DNA of 55,385 bases from DASYTH01 sp035762905 (GTDB taxonomy: Bacteria > Actinomycetota > Actinomycetes > Mycobacteriales > Pseudonocardiaceae), in the NCBI RefSeq assembly GCF_035762905.1, contig NZ_DASUCC010000139.1, forward strand, positions 1 to 55,385, written 5' to 3'. Under the pieces are notes generated by a model. That model ran no database searches. It saw nothing but the letters and a program-made list of their open reading frames with translations, and was not told the DNA's origin. Below, in pieces: positions 33,792 to 41,456 of the stretch; the first letter of the stretch is position 1, and each line of letters starts with the position of its first letter. The position numbers were made by a program, and so were the translations under genes.

Positions 33792-35006
33792 GTGAGTGAT
33801 TTTGCCGTGCGTGCCGTCGAGGACTCGGAGCTGCGCACCGCTAGCACGGTCTTCCTTGGCTCGCTGCACCAGGCGCCGCTGACCGATGAGAAGTGGGCGT
33901 ACTGGACCCGCAACTACGAGCCGGGTCGGACCCTGGGTGCCTTCGCCGACGGGCAGATGATCGGCACCGCGCTGGCCTGGTCGTCCAGCCTGACCGTGCC
34001 GGGCGGCGCCGCGTTGCCGATGGCCGCGGTGACCGCGGTCGGCGTGCGGGCCGACCACACCCGCCGCGGCGTGCTGACCGAGCTGATGCGCGTCCAACTC
34101 GCCGACGCCCGGGACCGCGGCGAGCCGCTGGCCGGCCTGCACGCCAGCGAGGCGGTGATCTACGGCCGGTTCGGCTACGGCCTGGCCGTCCTGTCCCGCA
34201 ACATCCGGATCACCCGCCGGGATGCCCGGCTGCGCCCGGAGGTGCCGCGGGCCGGGGAGGTCCGGCTGCTCGGCAACGACGAGGCGCTCGGCCGGGTTCA
34301 GGCCGGCTACGACCGGGTGCTCGGGTCCCGGCCCGGGGTGATGGGCCGCTCGGCCGGCTGGTGGGTGCTTGCCTACGAGCAGCGCCTGGCCGCACCGGAC
34401 CAGCACGTGCGGATCGCCGCGCACACCGGGCCGGACGGCGTGGACGGGTTCGCCACCTACGTGGTCGACGGAGCGCCGACGATGGCCGCGGGGGAGAACA
34501 CCTCGCTGTTCGTCCGGGACTTCCAGGCCGCGAACCAGGCCGCCGCCAACGGCCTGTGGCGCTACCTGCTCGGCGTGGACCTGGTCGAGGAGGTCGTGGC
34601 CTTCTCGCGGCCGATGGACGAGCCGCTCGAGGCGATCCTGGTCGACCCGCGCGCGGTCCGGGCCACCTTCCAGGAGGACCTGTGGCTGCGGCTGGTGGAC
34701 GTGCCGCGCGCGCTGGCCGGGCGAACCTACGGTGCCGCCGAGCCGGTGGTGATCGAGGTGCGGGACCGGTTGCTGCCGGCCAACTCCGGGCGCTACCGAA
34801 TCGGTCCACACGGGACGGAGCCGACCACCGAACCGGCCGGGCTGGCCATGGACGCCGACGTGCTGGCCATGCTCTACCTGGGCGCCTGGCGGGCCTCGGC
34901 ACTGGCCGGGACCGGCCGGATCGAGGTGGCCGACGCCGCCGCCCCGGCCCGCGCCGACCGGCTGTTCAGCACCGACGCCGCCCCCTACTGCGGCACCATG
35001 TTCTAG
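33792..35006 (+). CDS. Eis-like GNAT N-acetyltransferase
   Basis: 404-residue protein with two N-terminal GNAT folds and a C-terminal sterol-carrier-like domain, as in mycobacterial Eis, which acetylates aminoglycosides and other amines using acetyl-CoA. VTAVGVRADHTRRGVLTELMR is the CoA-binding motif, EAVIYGRFGYGLA carries the Tyr that serves as general acid in Eis, and the protein ends in Phe (PYCGTMF), consistent with a C-terminal carboxylate acting as base. GTG 33792 was chosen over the TTG at 33777. The TAG stop lies inside the first bases of repeat copy D. Confidence 0.87.
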   Translation: MSDFAVRAVEDSELRTASTVFLGSLHQAPLTDEKWAYWTRNYEPGRTLGAFADGQMIGTALAWSSSLTVPGGAALPMAAVTAVGVRADHTRRGVLTELMRVQLADARDRGEPLAGLHASEAVIYGRFGYGLAVLSRNIRITRRDARLRPEVPRAGEVRLLGNDEALGRVQAGYDRVLGSRPGVMGRSAGWWVLAYEQRLAAPDQHVRIAAHTGPDGVDGFATYVVDGAPTMAAGENTSLFVRDFQAANQAAANGLWRYLLGVDLVEEVVAFSRPMDEPLEAILVDPRAVRATFQEDLWLRLVDVPRALAGRTYGAAEPVVIEVRDRLLPANSGRYRIGPHGTEPTTEPAGLAMDADVLAMLYLGAWRASALAGTGRIEVADAAAPARADRLFSTDAAPYCGTMF

Positions 35007-35149
35007 TCCGCCACTCCGGAATTAACTGTTGTTGTTACTAGTCCGCCACTCCGGAATTAACTGCTGTTGTTGCGTTCCGGCGAAAAGTGCGGATTACGGG
35101 GTGATGGTGGCTGGGTGCCGTCACGGTCCCCTGAGGTTGCGTTGGTTGG
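35003..35149 (+). repeat. Convergent-junction repeat, copy D (5' module duplicated)
   Basis: The module CTAGTCCGCCACTCCGGAATTAACTG occurs at 35003 and again at 35038, followed by CTGTTGTTGCG, TGATGGTGGCTGGGTGCCG, TCACGGTCCCCTGAGGTTGCG. The copy starts on the TAG of the Eis-like gene, so that stop codon is part of the repeat, and it runs nearly to the stop of the convergent exonuclease gene. Confidence 0.85.
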
Positions 35150-35172
35150 CCCGAGACCGCACCCGATGATTC

Positions 35173-36111
35173 CTAGTTGGCAGGTGGGAGCGCTGCTAGG
35201 AGGCGGTCTACTGAGGTGGACAGGTTCCAGCGCTGCTGCAGGTCGCGCACCCGGTCGGGGTCGGCCGGTGCCGCCGGTACCCGGTCGTCGCCGTCGAGCT
35301 TGACCGGGGCGTCCACGGCCACCCGGACCACCAGGCCGGCGGCGGCCACGTAACGGTGGTCGTCGGCCAGTGCCGTGCGCCAGCGCAGCGGCACCGGCGA
35401 GTCCGCCAGCGCGGCCGCTTCGACCAGGCCCTCGAGCGAGCCGAACCGGGTGATCAGCTTGGCCGCGGTCTTCTCGCCGATCCCGGCGACACCGGGCAGA
35501 CCGTCGGACGGGTCGCCGCGCAGCGCCGCCATGTCGGCGTAGGCCGGGCCGGCGTTGTCCACCGGCAGGCCGTAGCGGGCGGCCACCTCGGCCGGACCGA
35601 GCGTCTGCACCTTGGCCCAGCCGCCGCCGACGTAGACCACGCTGACCGGGGTGGGCTCGGTGCGCACCACCTGGAACAGGTCCCGGTCGCCGGTGATCAC
35701 CTCGACCGGGTCGGTGCGCTCCCGGGCGGCCAGCGCCCCGATCACGTCGTCGGCCTCGTAGCCCTCGGCCTCGGCGGTGGCCAGGCCCATCGCGTCCAGC
35801 AGGTCCAGGATGATCGGGATCTGCGGGGTGAGGGTGTCCGGCACCTCCTCGATGTTCGCCTTCGGATCGGCCACCCGGTGGGTCTTGTAGGAGGGCAGCG
35901 CGGCCACCCGGAACGCCGGCCGCCAGTCCGCGTCCAGGCAGGCCACCAGCCGGGACGGCCGGCGGTCGGTCAGGATCCGGGCGATCGAGTCGGCGAACCC
36001 GCGCACCGCGTTGACCGGGGTGCCGTCCGGGGCGGTCATGGAGTCGGGCAGGGCGTAGTAGGCGCGGAAGTACAGGCTGGCCGCGTCCAGTAGCGCGAGG
36101 GGACCACTCAC
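35173..36111 (-). CDS. 5'-3' exonuclease (PolI N-terminal/FEN-like)
   Basis: 312-residue flap-endonuclease-like nuclease equivalent to the N-terminal domain of DNA polymerase I but stand-alone, as is M. tuberculosis Rv2090. Metal-binding acidic residues occur in LLDAASLYFRAYYALP, CLDADWRPAFR, AEGYEADDVIGALA and EVITGDRDLFQV. A helix-hairpin-helix is seen in LPGVAGIGEKTAAKLITRFGSLEGL. GTG 36111 was selected because GAAAGG stands 9 nt before it. It is divergent from the PepE-type peptidase gene. Confidence 0.93.
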   Translation of the reverse strand: MSGPLALLDAASLYFRAYYALPDSMTAPDGTPVNAVRGFADSIARILTDRRPSRLVACLDADWRPAFRVAALPSYKTHRVADPKANIEEVPDTLTPQIPIILDLLDAMGLATAEAEGYEADDVIGALAARERTDPVEVITGDRDLFQVVRTEPTPVSVVYVGGGWAKVQTLGPAEVAARYGLPVDNAGPAYADMAALRGDPSDGLPGVAGIGEKTAAKLITRFGSLEGLVEAAALADSPVPLRWRTALADDHRYVAAAGLVVRVAVDAPVKLDGDDRVPAAPADPDRVRDLQQRWNLSTSVDRLLAALPPAN

Positions 36112-36205
36112 GAACCGAAGCCTTTCACACCCGGCCGACACCCGGGCCCGGCGGCGGCGTGCGTCGCCGGTGCTGGATGATCCGGGCCGGATGGCGGATT
36201 CGGAC

Positions 36206-36211
36206 TAGGCT
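36206..36211 (+). promoter_or_regulatory. -10 box, leaderless start of PepE-type peptidase gene
   Basis: TAGGCT ends 7 nt before the ATG at 36219, the same hexamer and distance as at dop. Confidence 0.55.
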
Positions 36212-36218
36212 GACCGGC

Positions 36219-37355
36219 ATGTCCACGACTGTTTCGGGGGTGGATCCGGCGGTCCTGCGGGCGCGCCTCGATCGGGCCCGGTCGGCGGCGGCGGATGCCG
36301 GAGTCGACGCCCTGCTCATTCCGCCCGGCTCGGATCTGCGCTACCTGATCGGTGGTTCCGGCACCTCGTTCGAGCGGCTGACCTGTCTGGTGCTTCCGGC
36401 CGGGGACCGCCCGCCGGTGCTCGTGCTGCCCAAGCTGGAAGCGCCCGGCTACGCGGCGATCCCGTTCGACGACCTGGGCCTCGAGGCGAGCGCCTGGGTG
36501 GACGGCGAGGACCCGTATGCCTTGGTGGCCGGGATGCTCGGCCGGCCGACCGTGGTCGCGTTGGGCGACGTGATGCCGGCGTTGCACGTGCTCGGCCTGC
36601 GCGGCGCGGTGCCGGGCGCCGAGCAGCGGCTGGCCGGGCCGGTGCTGCGCGAGCTGCGGATGCGCAAGGACGCCACCGAGATCGCCGCGCTGCGCGAGGC
36701 CGGGGCCGCGATCGACCGGGTGCACGCCCGGATGTCCGAGTTCCTCCGCGCCGGGCGCACCGAGGCCGAGGTGGGCGCGGACATCGCCGCCGCGATCGTG
36801 GCCGAGGGTCACGTGCGCGCCGAGTTCGTGATCGTCGGCTCCGGGCCGAACGGGGCCAGCCCGCATCACGCGGTGTCCGACCGGGTGATCGAGGCGGGCG
36901 ACGTCGTGGTGATCGACATCGGCGGGCCGGTGGCCGGCGGGTACAACTCCGACTCCACCCGCACGTTCGCGGTGGGGGAGCCGCGCGACGCCGACGTCCC
37001 GGCCACCTACGCGGTGCTGCGGGACGCGCAGCGGGCGGCCGTGGCGGCGGTCCGCCCGGGGGTGCCCGCGCAGCATGTGGACGGCGTGGCCAGGGCGATC
37101 ATCTCCGACGCCGGGTTCGGCAAGTACTTCATCCACCGCACCGGGCACGGCATCGGGCTGGACGTGCACGAGGACCCGTACATCGTCAGCGGCAACGACC
37201 TGGCGCTCGAACCGGGCATGGCGTTCAGCGTTGAGCCCGGGATCTACCTGCCCGGCCGGTGGGGCGCGCGGATCGAGGACATCGTGGTGGTGACGCAGGA
37301 CGGGGTCGAGTCGCTGAACAACCGTCCGCACGAGCTGGTGGTGTTGCCCGGGTGA
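36219..37355 (+). CDS. pepE: Xaa-Pro aminopeptidase/dipeptidase (M24B), PepE-like
   Basis: 378-residue creatinase-fold metallopeptidase that releases residues next to proline. An N-terminal creatinase-like domain (ARSAAADAGVDALLIPPGSDLRYLIGGSG) is followed by the pita-bread catalytic domain with metal ligands in VVVIDIGGPVAGGYNSDSTRTF (two Asp), HRTGHGIGLDVHEDP (His), FSVEPGIYLPGRWGARIEDIVVV (two Glu). It occupies the place of M. tuberculosis pepE (Rv2089c) next to the exonuclease gene. The TGA lies in a GTGAGCGAGCG stretch also found before the Eis-like gene. Confidence 0.92.
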   Translation: MSTTVSGVDPAVLRARLDRARSAAADAGVDALLIPPGSDLRYLIGGSGTSFERLTCLVLPAGDRPPVLVLPKLEAPGYAAIPFDDLGLEASAWVDGEDPYALVAGMLGRPTVVALGDVMPALHVLGLRGAVPGAEQRLAGPVLRELRMRKDATEIAALREAGAAIDRVHARMSEFLRAGRTEAEVGADIAAAIVAEGHVRAEFVIVGSGPNGASPHHAVSDRVIEAGDVVVIDIGGPVAGGYNSDSTRTFAVGEPRDADVPATYAVLRDAQRAAVAAVRPGVPAQHVDGVARAIISDAGFGKYFIHRTGHGIGLDVHEDPYIVSGNDLALEPGMAFSVEPGIYLPGRWGARIEDIVVVTQDGVESLNNRPHELVVLPG

Positions 37356-37446
37356 GCGAGCGTGCGAGCGAACCGTTGGGCACCGCGCCTGCGCCGAGCC
37401 TGCGCGGCGGCGGGGTCGGGCAGCTCCGAGCATGCGAGGAGAGGCC

Positions 37447-37899
37447 TTGAGCGAGGAGTTGGAGCCGATCGACCGGGCCATCGCCCGCGAGCTGGCCGGC
37501 GACGGGCGGTGCAGTTTCACGGACCTGGCCGAGCGGGTCGGGCTCAGCGTGTCCGCGGTGCACCAGCGGGTGCGGCGGTTGGAGCAGCGCGGGGTGATCA
37601 AGGGCTACGCGGCCCGGTTGAGCGCCGACGCGGTGGGCTTGCCGCTCACCGCGCTGATCTCGCTGACCCCGATCGACCCGGCGGTCCCGGACGACTACCC
37701 GCACCGGCTCGAGCACATCCGGGAGATCGAGTCCTGCTACTCGGTGGCCGGCGACGAGTCCTACGTGCTGCTGGTCCGGGTGGCCTCACCGGCGGTCCTC
37801 GAGGATCTGCTGCGGCGCATCCGCGAGGCCGCCAAGGTCTCCACCCGCACCACGGTCGTGTTATCCACTCCGTTCGAGGGCCGCATCCCCGCCCTGTAG
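37447..37899 (+). CDS. Lrp/AsnC-family regulator
   Basis: 150-residue regulator: an AsnC-type helix-turn-helix (LEPIDRAIARELAGDGRCSFTDLAERVGLSVSAVHQRVRRLEQRGVIKGYAARL) and an RAM/Lrp ligand-binding domain (ALISLTPIDPA; IREIESCYSVAGDESYVLLVRV). It probably controls amino-acid or nitrogen genes. TTG 37447 has GGAGAGG 9 nt upstream, a better ribosome site than that of the ATG at 37432, which would add five residues. The last 39 bases overlap the 3' end of the convergent ArsR-like gene. Confidence 0.9.
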   Translation: MSEELEPIDRAIARELAGDGRCSFTDLAERVGLSVSAVHQRVRRLEQRGVIKGYAARLSADAVGLPLTALISLTPIDPAVPDDYPHRLEHIREIESCYSVAGDESYVLLVRVASPAVLEDLLRRIREAAKVSTRTTVVLSTPFEGRIPAL

Positions 37900-38571
37900 C
37901 TGGGGGACATCGACCCCAAGCGCGGCAAGGGGTTGCGAGCCGGCCGGCCGGATCCGCACCGACCGGTCCGGTGCCCGGTCCAGCCAGCCGGCGGCAACGG
38001 CACGGTTGAGCAGCGCGGCCGGGATCGCGCCGGCCAGGTGCTCACGCCGCTCCGTCCAATCCAGACAGTCACGCAGCAGCGGCCGGCCGTTCGGTGCCGG
38101 CTCCGCGACGCCGAGCCGGTCCAGCGTCCGCCGGCCGGCGGCGGTGATCGTCAGCCCGGAGCTGGTGTCGATCAGGCCCAGCCGCAGCATTCCCTCGCGC
38201 AGCCGCACGCCGAGCCGGCCGGCCAGGTGGTCGTAGCAGGTCCGCGCCACCGCGAGCCGGCGGGCGCGCAGCGACGCCCGCAGCCCGGCCGGCGGCGGCG
38301 GCCCGGTCTGCCCGGACAGCCGCTCGATCAGCTCGGCCACCCGGGGATCGGCGATCCGGACGTAGCGGTGCCGCCCCTGCCGCACCGACTGCACGAACCC
38401 GGCGGCCGCCAGCCGTCCGACGTGCTCGCTGCCGGTGGACGGCGCGATGCCCGCCACCCGGGCCAACTCACCCACCGTCCAGGCCCGCCCGTCGATCAAC
38501 GCCAGGCACATCGCCGCCCGGGCCGGCTCGGCGAGCACCGCCGCCACCTCGGCCAACGCCACATGTTCCAT
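37861..38571 (-). CDS. ArsR-family (winged-helix) regulator
   Basis: 236-residue protein. The N-terminal winged helix (VAAVLAEPARAAMCLALIDGRAWTVGELARVAGIAPSTGSEHVGRLAAAGFVQSVRQGRHRYVRI) is typical of ArsR-type regulators. The longer C-terminal half (RTCYDHLAGRLGVRLREGMLRLGL ... DCLDWTERREHLAGAIPAALLNR) recurs in a subgroup with a CYDHLAG motif and no visible metal-binding CxC. Its signal is unknown. TAGCGT on the minus strand ends 6 nt before the ATG. Its 3' end runs 39 nt into the Lrp gene. Confidence 0.86.
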   Translation of the reverse strand: MEHVALAEVAAVLAEPARAAMCLALIDGRAWTVGELARVAGIAPSTGSEHVGRLAAAGFVQSVRQGRHRYVRIADPRVAELIERLSGQTGPPPPAGLRASLRARRLAVARTCYDHLAGRLGVRLREGMLRLGLIDTSSGLTITAAGRRTLDRLGVAEPAPNGRPLLRDCLDWTERREHLAGAIPAALLNRAVAAGWLDRAPDRSVRIRPAGSQPLAALGVDVPQLQGGDAALERSG

Positions 38572-38577
38572 GCCCGC

Positions 38578-38583
38578 ACGCTA
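38578..38583 (-). promoter_or_regulatory. -10 box, leaderless start of ArsR-like gene
   Basis: TAGCGT (minus strand) ends 6 nt before the ATG at 38571. Confidence 0.45.
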
Positions 38584-38639
38584 ACCGACGAACGCGTCGG
38601 CGCCGGCCGAACCATGGCCGGTGGCTCGGTCAACGCCGA

Positions 38640-39530
38640 TCAGCGGATCCGGCGTACCGACAGGCGAAACAGCGCGAACGCCAGCCGGGGATCGCGGTCG
38701 GCGAGGGCGCCGAGCGCGGCGCGCAGCGCGTGCAATCGGGTGGTCACGTGCAACTGGGCCGCGCGGGCGGCGGTGGTCCAGCCGTGCGCGCGCAGCTTGG
38801 CCGCGGTCGCGGCGTAGTACCGCTGCTCCTCGGTGAACCGGGCCAGGCTCTTGGCGTGCTGGGAGGAATGGCTGGCCTGGTGCCGCCGGTAGCGGAAGGC
38901 CGGCGTCGGGTCCAGCACCAGGGTGCCGCCGCCGAGCAGCATGTCGACCACCCAGGCCAGGTCGGCGATCGAGGCGAACTCGCCCATCGGTTCCGCCCGC
39001 GGCACCACGTCCGTGCGGAAGCACATCGCCGGGCAGTACAACCAGTTGCCGCGCATCAGGCTGCGCACCGCGGCCGGCCCGGCCAACTCGCCCGTGCGCC
39101 AGGCCGACCGGCTCATCAACCGCTTGATCCGGTCCACCAGGCTGTCGGTCAGTGCGCCGTCGGCGTCGACCACGGTGACCCAGGGATGCACCATGATCGC
39201 GTTCGGATGGCGCTCGAAGGCGCGCAGCATGGTCTCGACGTAGTTGGGCTCGAGCGCGTCGTCGGCACCCATCGCCGTGACATATTTCAGCCGGCCCTGC
39301 GTCATGCAGCGGCACATGTTGCCTGAGGTGCCCAGGTTCCGCTCGTTCTGCACCCACTCGATCCGCGGATCGCCGAGTTCGGCGACGTAGTCCCGGGCCG
39401 CGGTTCCCGGGTACCGGTCGTCCACGATGGTCAGTCGCCAGTCGTCACAGGTCTGCTTGCGGACGCTCTCGATCAACTCGAACAGGTACCGGGGTTCGAG
39501 GTAGTACGCGACGACGATGTGGACACACAT
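38640..39530 (-). CDS. Family 2 glycosyltransferase
   Basis: 296-residue GT-A glycosyltransferase. The N-terminus (HIVVAYYLEPRYLFELIESVRKQTCDDWRLTIVDDRYPG) is a GT2 nucleotide-sugar-binding fold, NERNLGTSGNMCRCM is the NxGxxxxxN-type helix, and the DxD-like motif is AMGADDALEPNYVETML. It probably adds a sugar to a surface glycan or a natural product; donor and acceptor are unknown. It is divergent from the DegT aminotransferase gene, with which it may share a pathway. Confidence 0.85.
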   Translation of the reverse strand: MCVHIVVAYYLEPRYLFELIESVRKQTCDDWRLTIVDDRYPGTAARDYVAELGDPRIEWVQNERNLGTSGNMCRCMTQGRLKYVTAMGADDALEPNYVETMLRAFERHPNAIMVHPWVTVVDADGALTDSLVDRIKRLMSRSAWRTGELAGPAAVRSLMRGNWLYCPAMCFRTDVVPRAEPMGEFASIADLAWVVDMLLGGGTLVLDPTPAFRYRRHQASHSSQHAKSLARFTEEQRYYAATAAKLRAHGWTTAARAAQLHVTTRLHALRAALGALADRDPRLAFALFRLSVRRIR

Positions 39531-39559
39531 CCGGTCCGGCCGTCCTTTCAGGTGTCAAC

Positions 39560-39588
39560 TTGCTGGGGCGTCGACTCTAACGTACGGT
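39560..39588 (+). promoter_or_regulatory. Promoter of DegT aminotransferase gene
   Basis: TTGCTG (39560-39565), 17-nt spacer, TACGGT (39583-39588). Transcription would start near 39595, which is an in-frame ATG; a stronger ribosome site (GGGGAGG) precedes the GTG at 39637. Confidence 0.5.
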
Positions 39589-39636
39589 GCCCGAATGATT
39601 ACGCCGGGTGGTGAAGACGAGGGGAGGGGCGAACCG

Positions 39637-40770
39637 GTGATTCCCGTGATCCGGCCTTGGCTCGACGATGCGGAAGCCGATGCCGCCGGCGAGGTGATCC
39701 GCTCGGGCTGGGTGGCGCAGGGCCCGAAGGTGGCCGAGTTCGAGGCGGAGTTCGCCATGGCGATGGCGAGTGGGCACGGCGTGGCGCTGTCGTCGTGCAC
39801 GACCGCGTTGCACCTGGCCCTGCACCTGCTTGGCGTCGGGCCGGGCGATGAGGTCGTGGTGCCGTCGCTGTCGTTCATCGCCACCGCGAACGCGGTGCGC
39901 CATGCGGGCGCCATTCCGGTGTTCGCCGACGTGGACCCGTCGACCGGCGACGTCACCGCCGCCACCGTGGACGCCGTGCTGACCCCGCACACGGTCGCGG
40001 TGATCGCGGTGCACCAGGGCGGCGTGCCGTTCGACGCGGACGCGCTGGACGTGCTGTGCGCCCGGCGCGGGCTCGCCCTCGTGCACGACGCCGCCGGCGC
40101 GGCCGGTGCCACCTACCGGGGCCGGCCGGTCGGCGCCGGCGCGGACCTGGTCGGCTGGTCGTTCCATCCGCGCAAGCTGCTCACCACCGGCGAGGGCGGC
40201 ATGCTCACCACGAGCAGCGCGGAGTGGGCGGCGCGGGCCCGGCGGCTGCGCGAGCACGGGATGAACGTTTCGGCGGCCGACCGGCACCGGTCCGACACCG
40301 TGCTGCTGGAAAGCTATGAGGAGGTCGGCTTCAACTACCGGATGACCGACATCCAGGCCGCGGTCGGGTTGGTCCAGTTGGCCCGGCTGCCCGAACTGGT
40401 CGCGCGGCGCCGCGAGCTCGCCGAGCGTTACCACAAGCTGTTGACCGATCTCGACGGTGTGCGCCCGGTCGCCGACCCGGACTACGGGACCACCAACTAC
40501 CAGTCGTTCTGGGTGGTCCTGCCGGACGACTACCGGGGCACCCAGCTGGATGTGCTCGCCGGGTTGCGGCGCCGGGGCGTCTCCGCCCGGCGCGGAGTGA
40601 TGGCCGCGCATCTGGAACCGGCCTACGCCGGCACCCCGGCGGAGTTGCCGGTGACCGAGCACCTCACCCGGCGGTCGGTGATCCTGCCGCTGTTCCACCA
40701 GATGACCGAGGGCGAGCAGGACACGGTGGTCACCGCGCTCGCCGAGACGCTGCGGGAGGGAGGCCGATGA
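39637..40770 (+). CDS. DegT/DnrJ/EryC1-family sugar aminotransferase
   Basis: 377-residue PLP enzyme that converts a keto-sugar nucleotide to the amino sugar. The N-terminus (IPVIRPWLDDAEADAAGEVIRSGWVAQGPKVAEFE), PLP-phosphate region SSCTTALHLALHLLGVGPGDEVVVPSLSFIATANAV, the Asp in LVHDAAGAAGA, and the Schiff-base Lys in WSFHPRKLLTTGEGGM are all typical. VGFNYRMTDIQAAVGLVQL closes the domain. GTG 39637 is chosen from the GGGGAGG site and the family's usual start; a leaderless ATG at 39595 would add 14 residues. It overlaps the next gene by ATGA. Confidence 0.9.
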   Translation: MIPVIRPWLDDAEADAAGEVIRSGWVAQGPKVAEFEAEFAMAMASGHGVALSSCTTALHLALHLLGVGPGDEVVVPSLSFIATANAVRHAGAIPVFADVDPSTGDVTAATVDAVLTPHTVAVIAVHQGGVPFDADALDVLCARRGLALVHDAAGAAGATYRGRPVGAGADLVGWSFHPRKLLTTGEGGMLTTSSAEWAARARRLREHGMNVSAADRHRSDTVLLESYEEVGFNYRMTDIQAAVGLVQLARLPELVARRRELAERYHKLLTDLDGVRPVADPDYGTTNYQSFWVVLPDDYRGTQLDVLAGLRRRGVSARRGVMAAHLEPAYAGTPAELPVTEHLTRRSVILPLFHQMTEGEQDTVVTALAETLREGGR

Positions 40771-41444
40771 CCGCGCGGCCGCTGCTGATCGTCGGTGCCG
40801 GCGGGCTGTCCCGGGAGACCCTGTCCGCGGTCGAGGCGGTCAACTCCGTCAGTCCACAGTGGACCATGTTGGGCTTCCTTGACGACGATCCGGCGCTGCA
40901 CGGCCGGTACGTGCAGCGCCGGCCCGTGCTCGGACCGCTCGACCTGGTGCACGACCATCCCGACGCCGCGGTGGTGATGACCATCGCGAGCATCCACAAC
41001 CCCGGCACCCGCAGGCGCATCGTGCAGCGGCTGGCCCTGCCCGCCGAGCGGTACGCCACCATCGTGCACCCCGCGGCGAGCGTGGCCGCCGGCGCCGAGG
41101 TGGGCCCCGGCTCGGTGTTCCTCGCCGGCAGCGTGGTCACCGCCCCCCAGGTGATCGGGTCGCACGTGGTGGTCATGCCGAACACCACCATCACCCACGA
41201 CGACCACATCCACGACTACGTGATGTTCGCCAGCGGCGTGCTGGTCTCCGGCTTCGTCACCGTCTGCGAGAGCGCCTATCTCGGTACCGGCGCGATGATC
41301 CGCGAACGCCTCACCATCGGCGCCGAGGCCCTCGTCGGCATGGGCGCGGTCGTCCTCAACGACGTTCCGCCCGGTGAGGTCTGGGTCGGCAACCCGGCTC
41401 GCCACCTCCGCACCGCCCACCGCCCCAACCACTTCGTCGCCTGA
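40767..41444 (+). CDS. NeuD/PglD-like sugar O/N-acyltransferase (hexapeptide repeat)
   Basis: 225-residue two-domain acyltransferase. The N-terminal Rossmann-like part (LLIVGAGGLSRETLSAVEAVN ... LGFLDDDPALHG) binds the UDP-sugar in PglD, and the C-terminal left-handed beta-helix follows (VHPAASVAAGAEVGPGSVFLAGSVV, NTTITHDDHIHDYVMFASGVLVSG, IGAEALVGMGAVVLNDVPPGEVWVGNPAR). It is coupled to the DegT gene, so the pair probably makes an N-acylated amino sugar, the usual partner set in bacillosamine- or perosamine-type pathways. Confidence 0.88.
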   Translation: MTARPLLIVGAGGLSRETLSAVEAVNSVSPQWTMLGFLDDDPALHGRYVQRRPVLGPLDLVHDHPDAAVVMTIASIHNPGTRRRIVQRLALPAERYATIVHPAASVAAGAEVGPGSVFLAGSVVTAPQVIGSHVVVMPNTTITHDDHIHDYVMFASGVLVSGFVTVCESAYLGTGAMIRERLTIGAEALVGMGAVVLNDVPPGEVWVGNPARHLRTAHRPNHFVA

Positions 41445-41456
41445 CTCGATCCCTCG

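Noticed and set aside
29646..34811. 1721-codon open frame on the minus strand opposite the LLM gene, helY and the Eis-like gene
   Set aside because: It is antisense to four well-supported genes, is His/Pro/Arg/Gly-rich and has no recognisable domain; a typical high-GC shadow frame.
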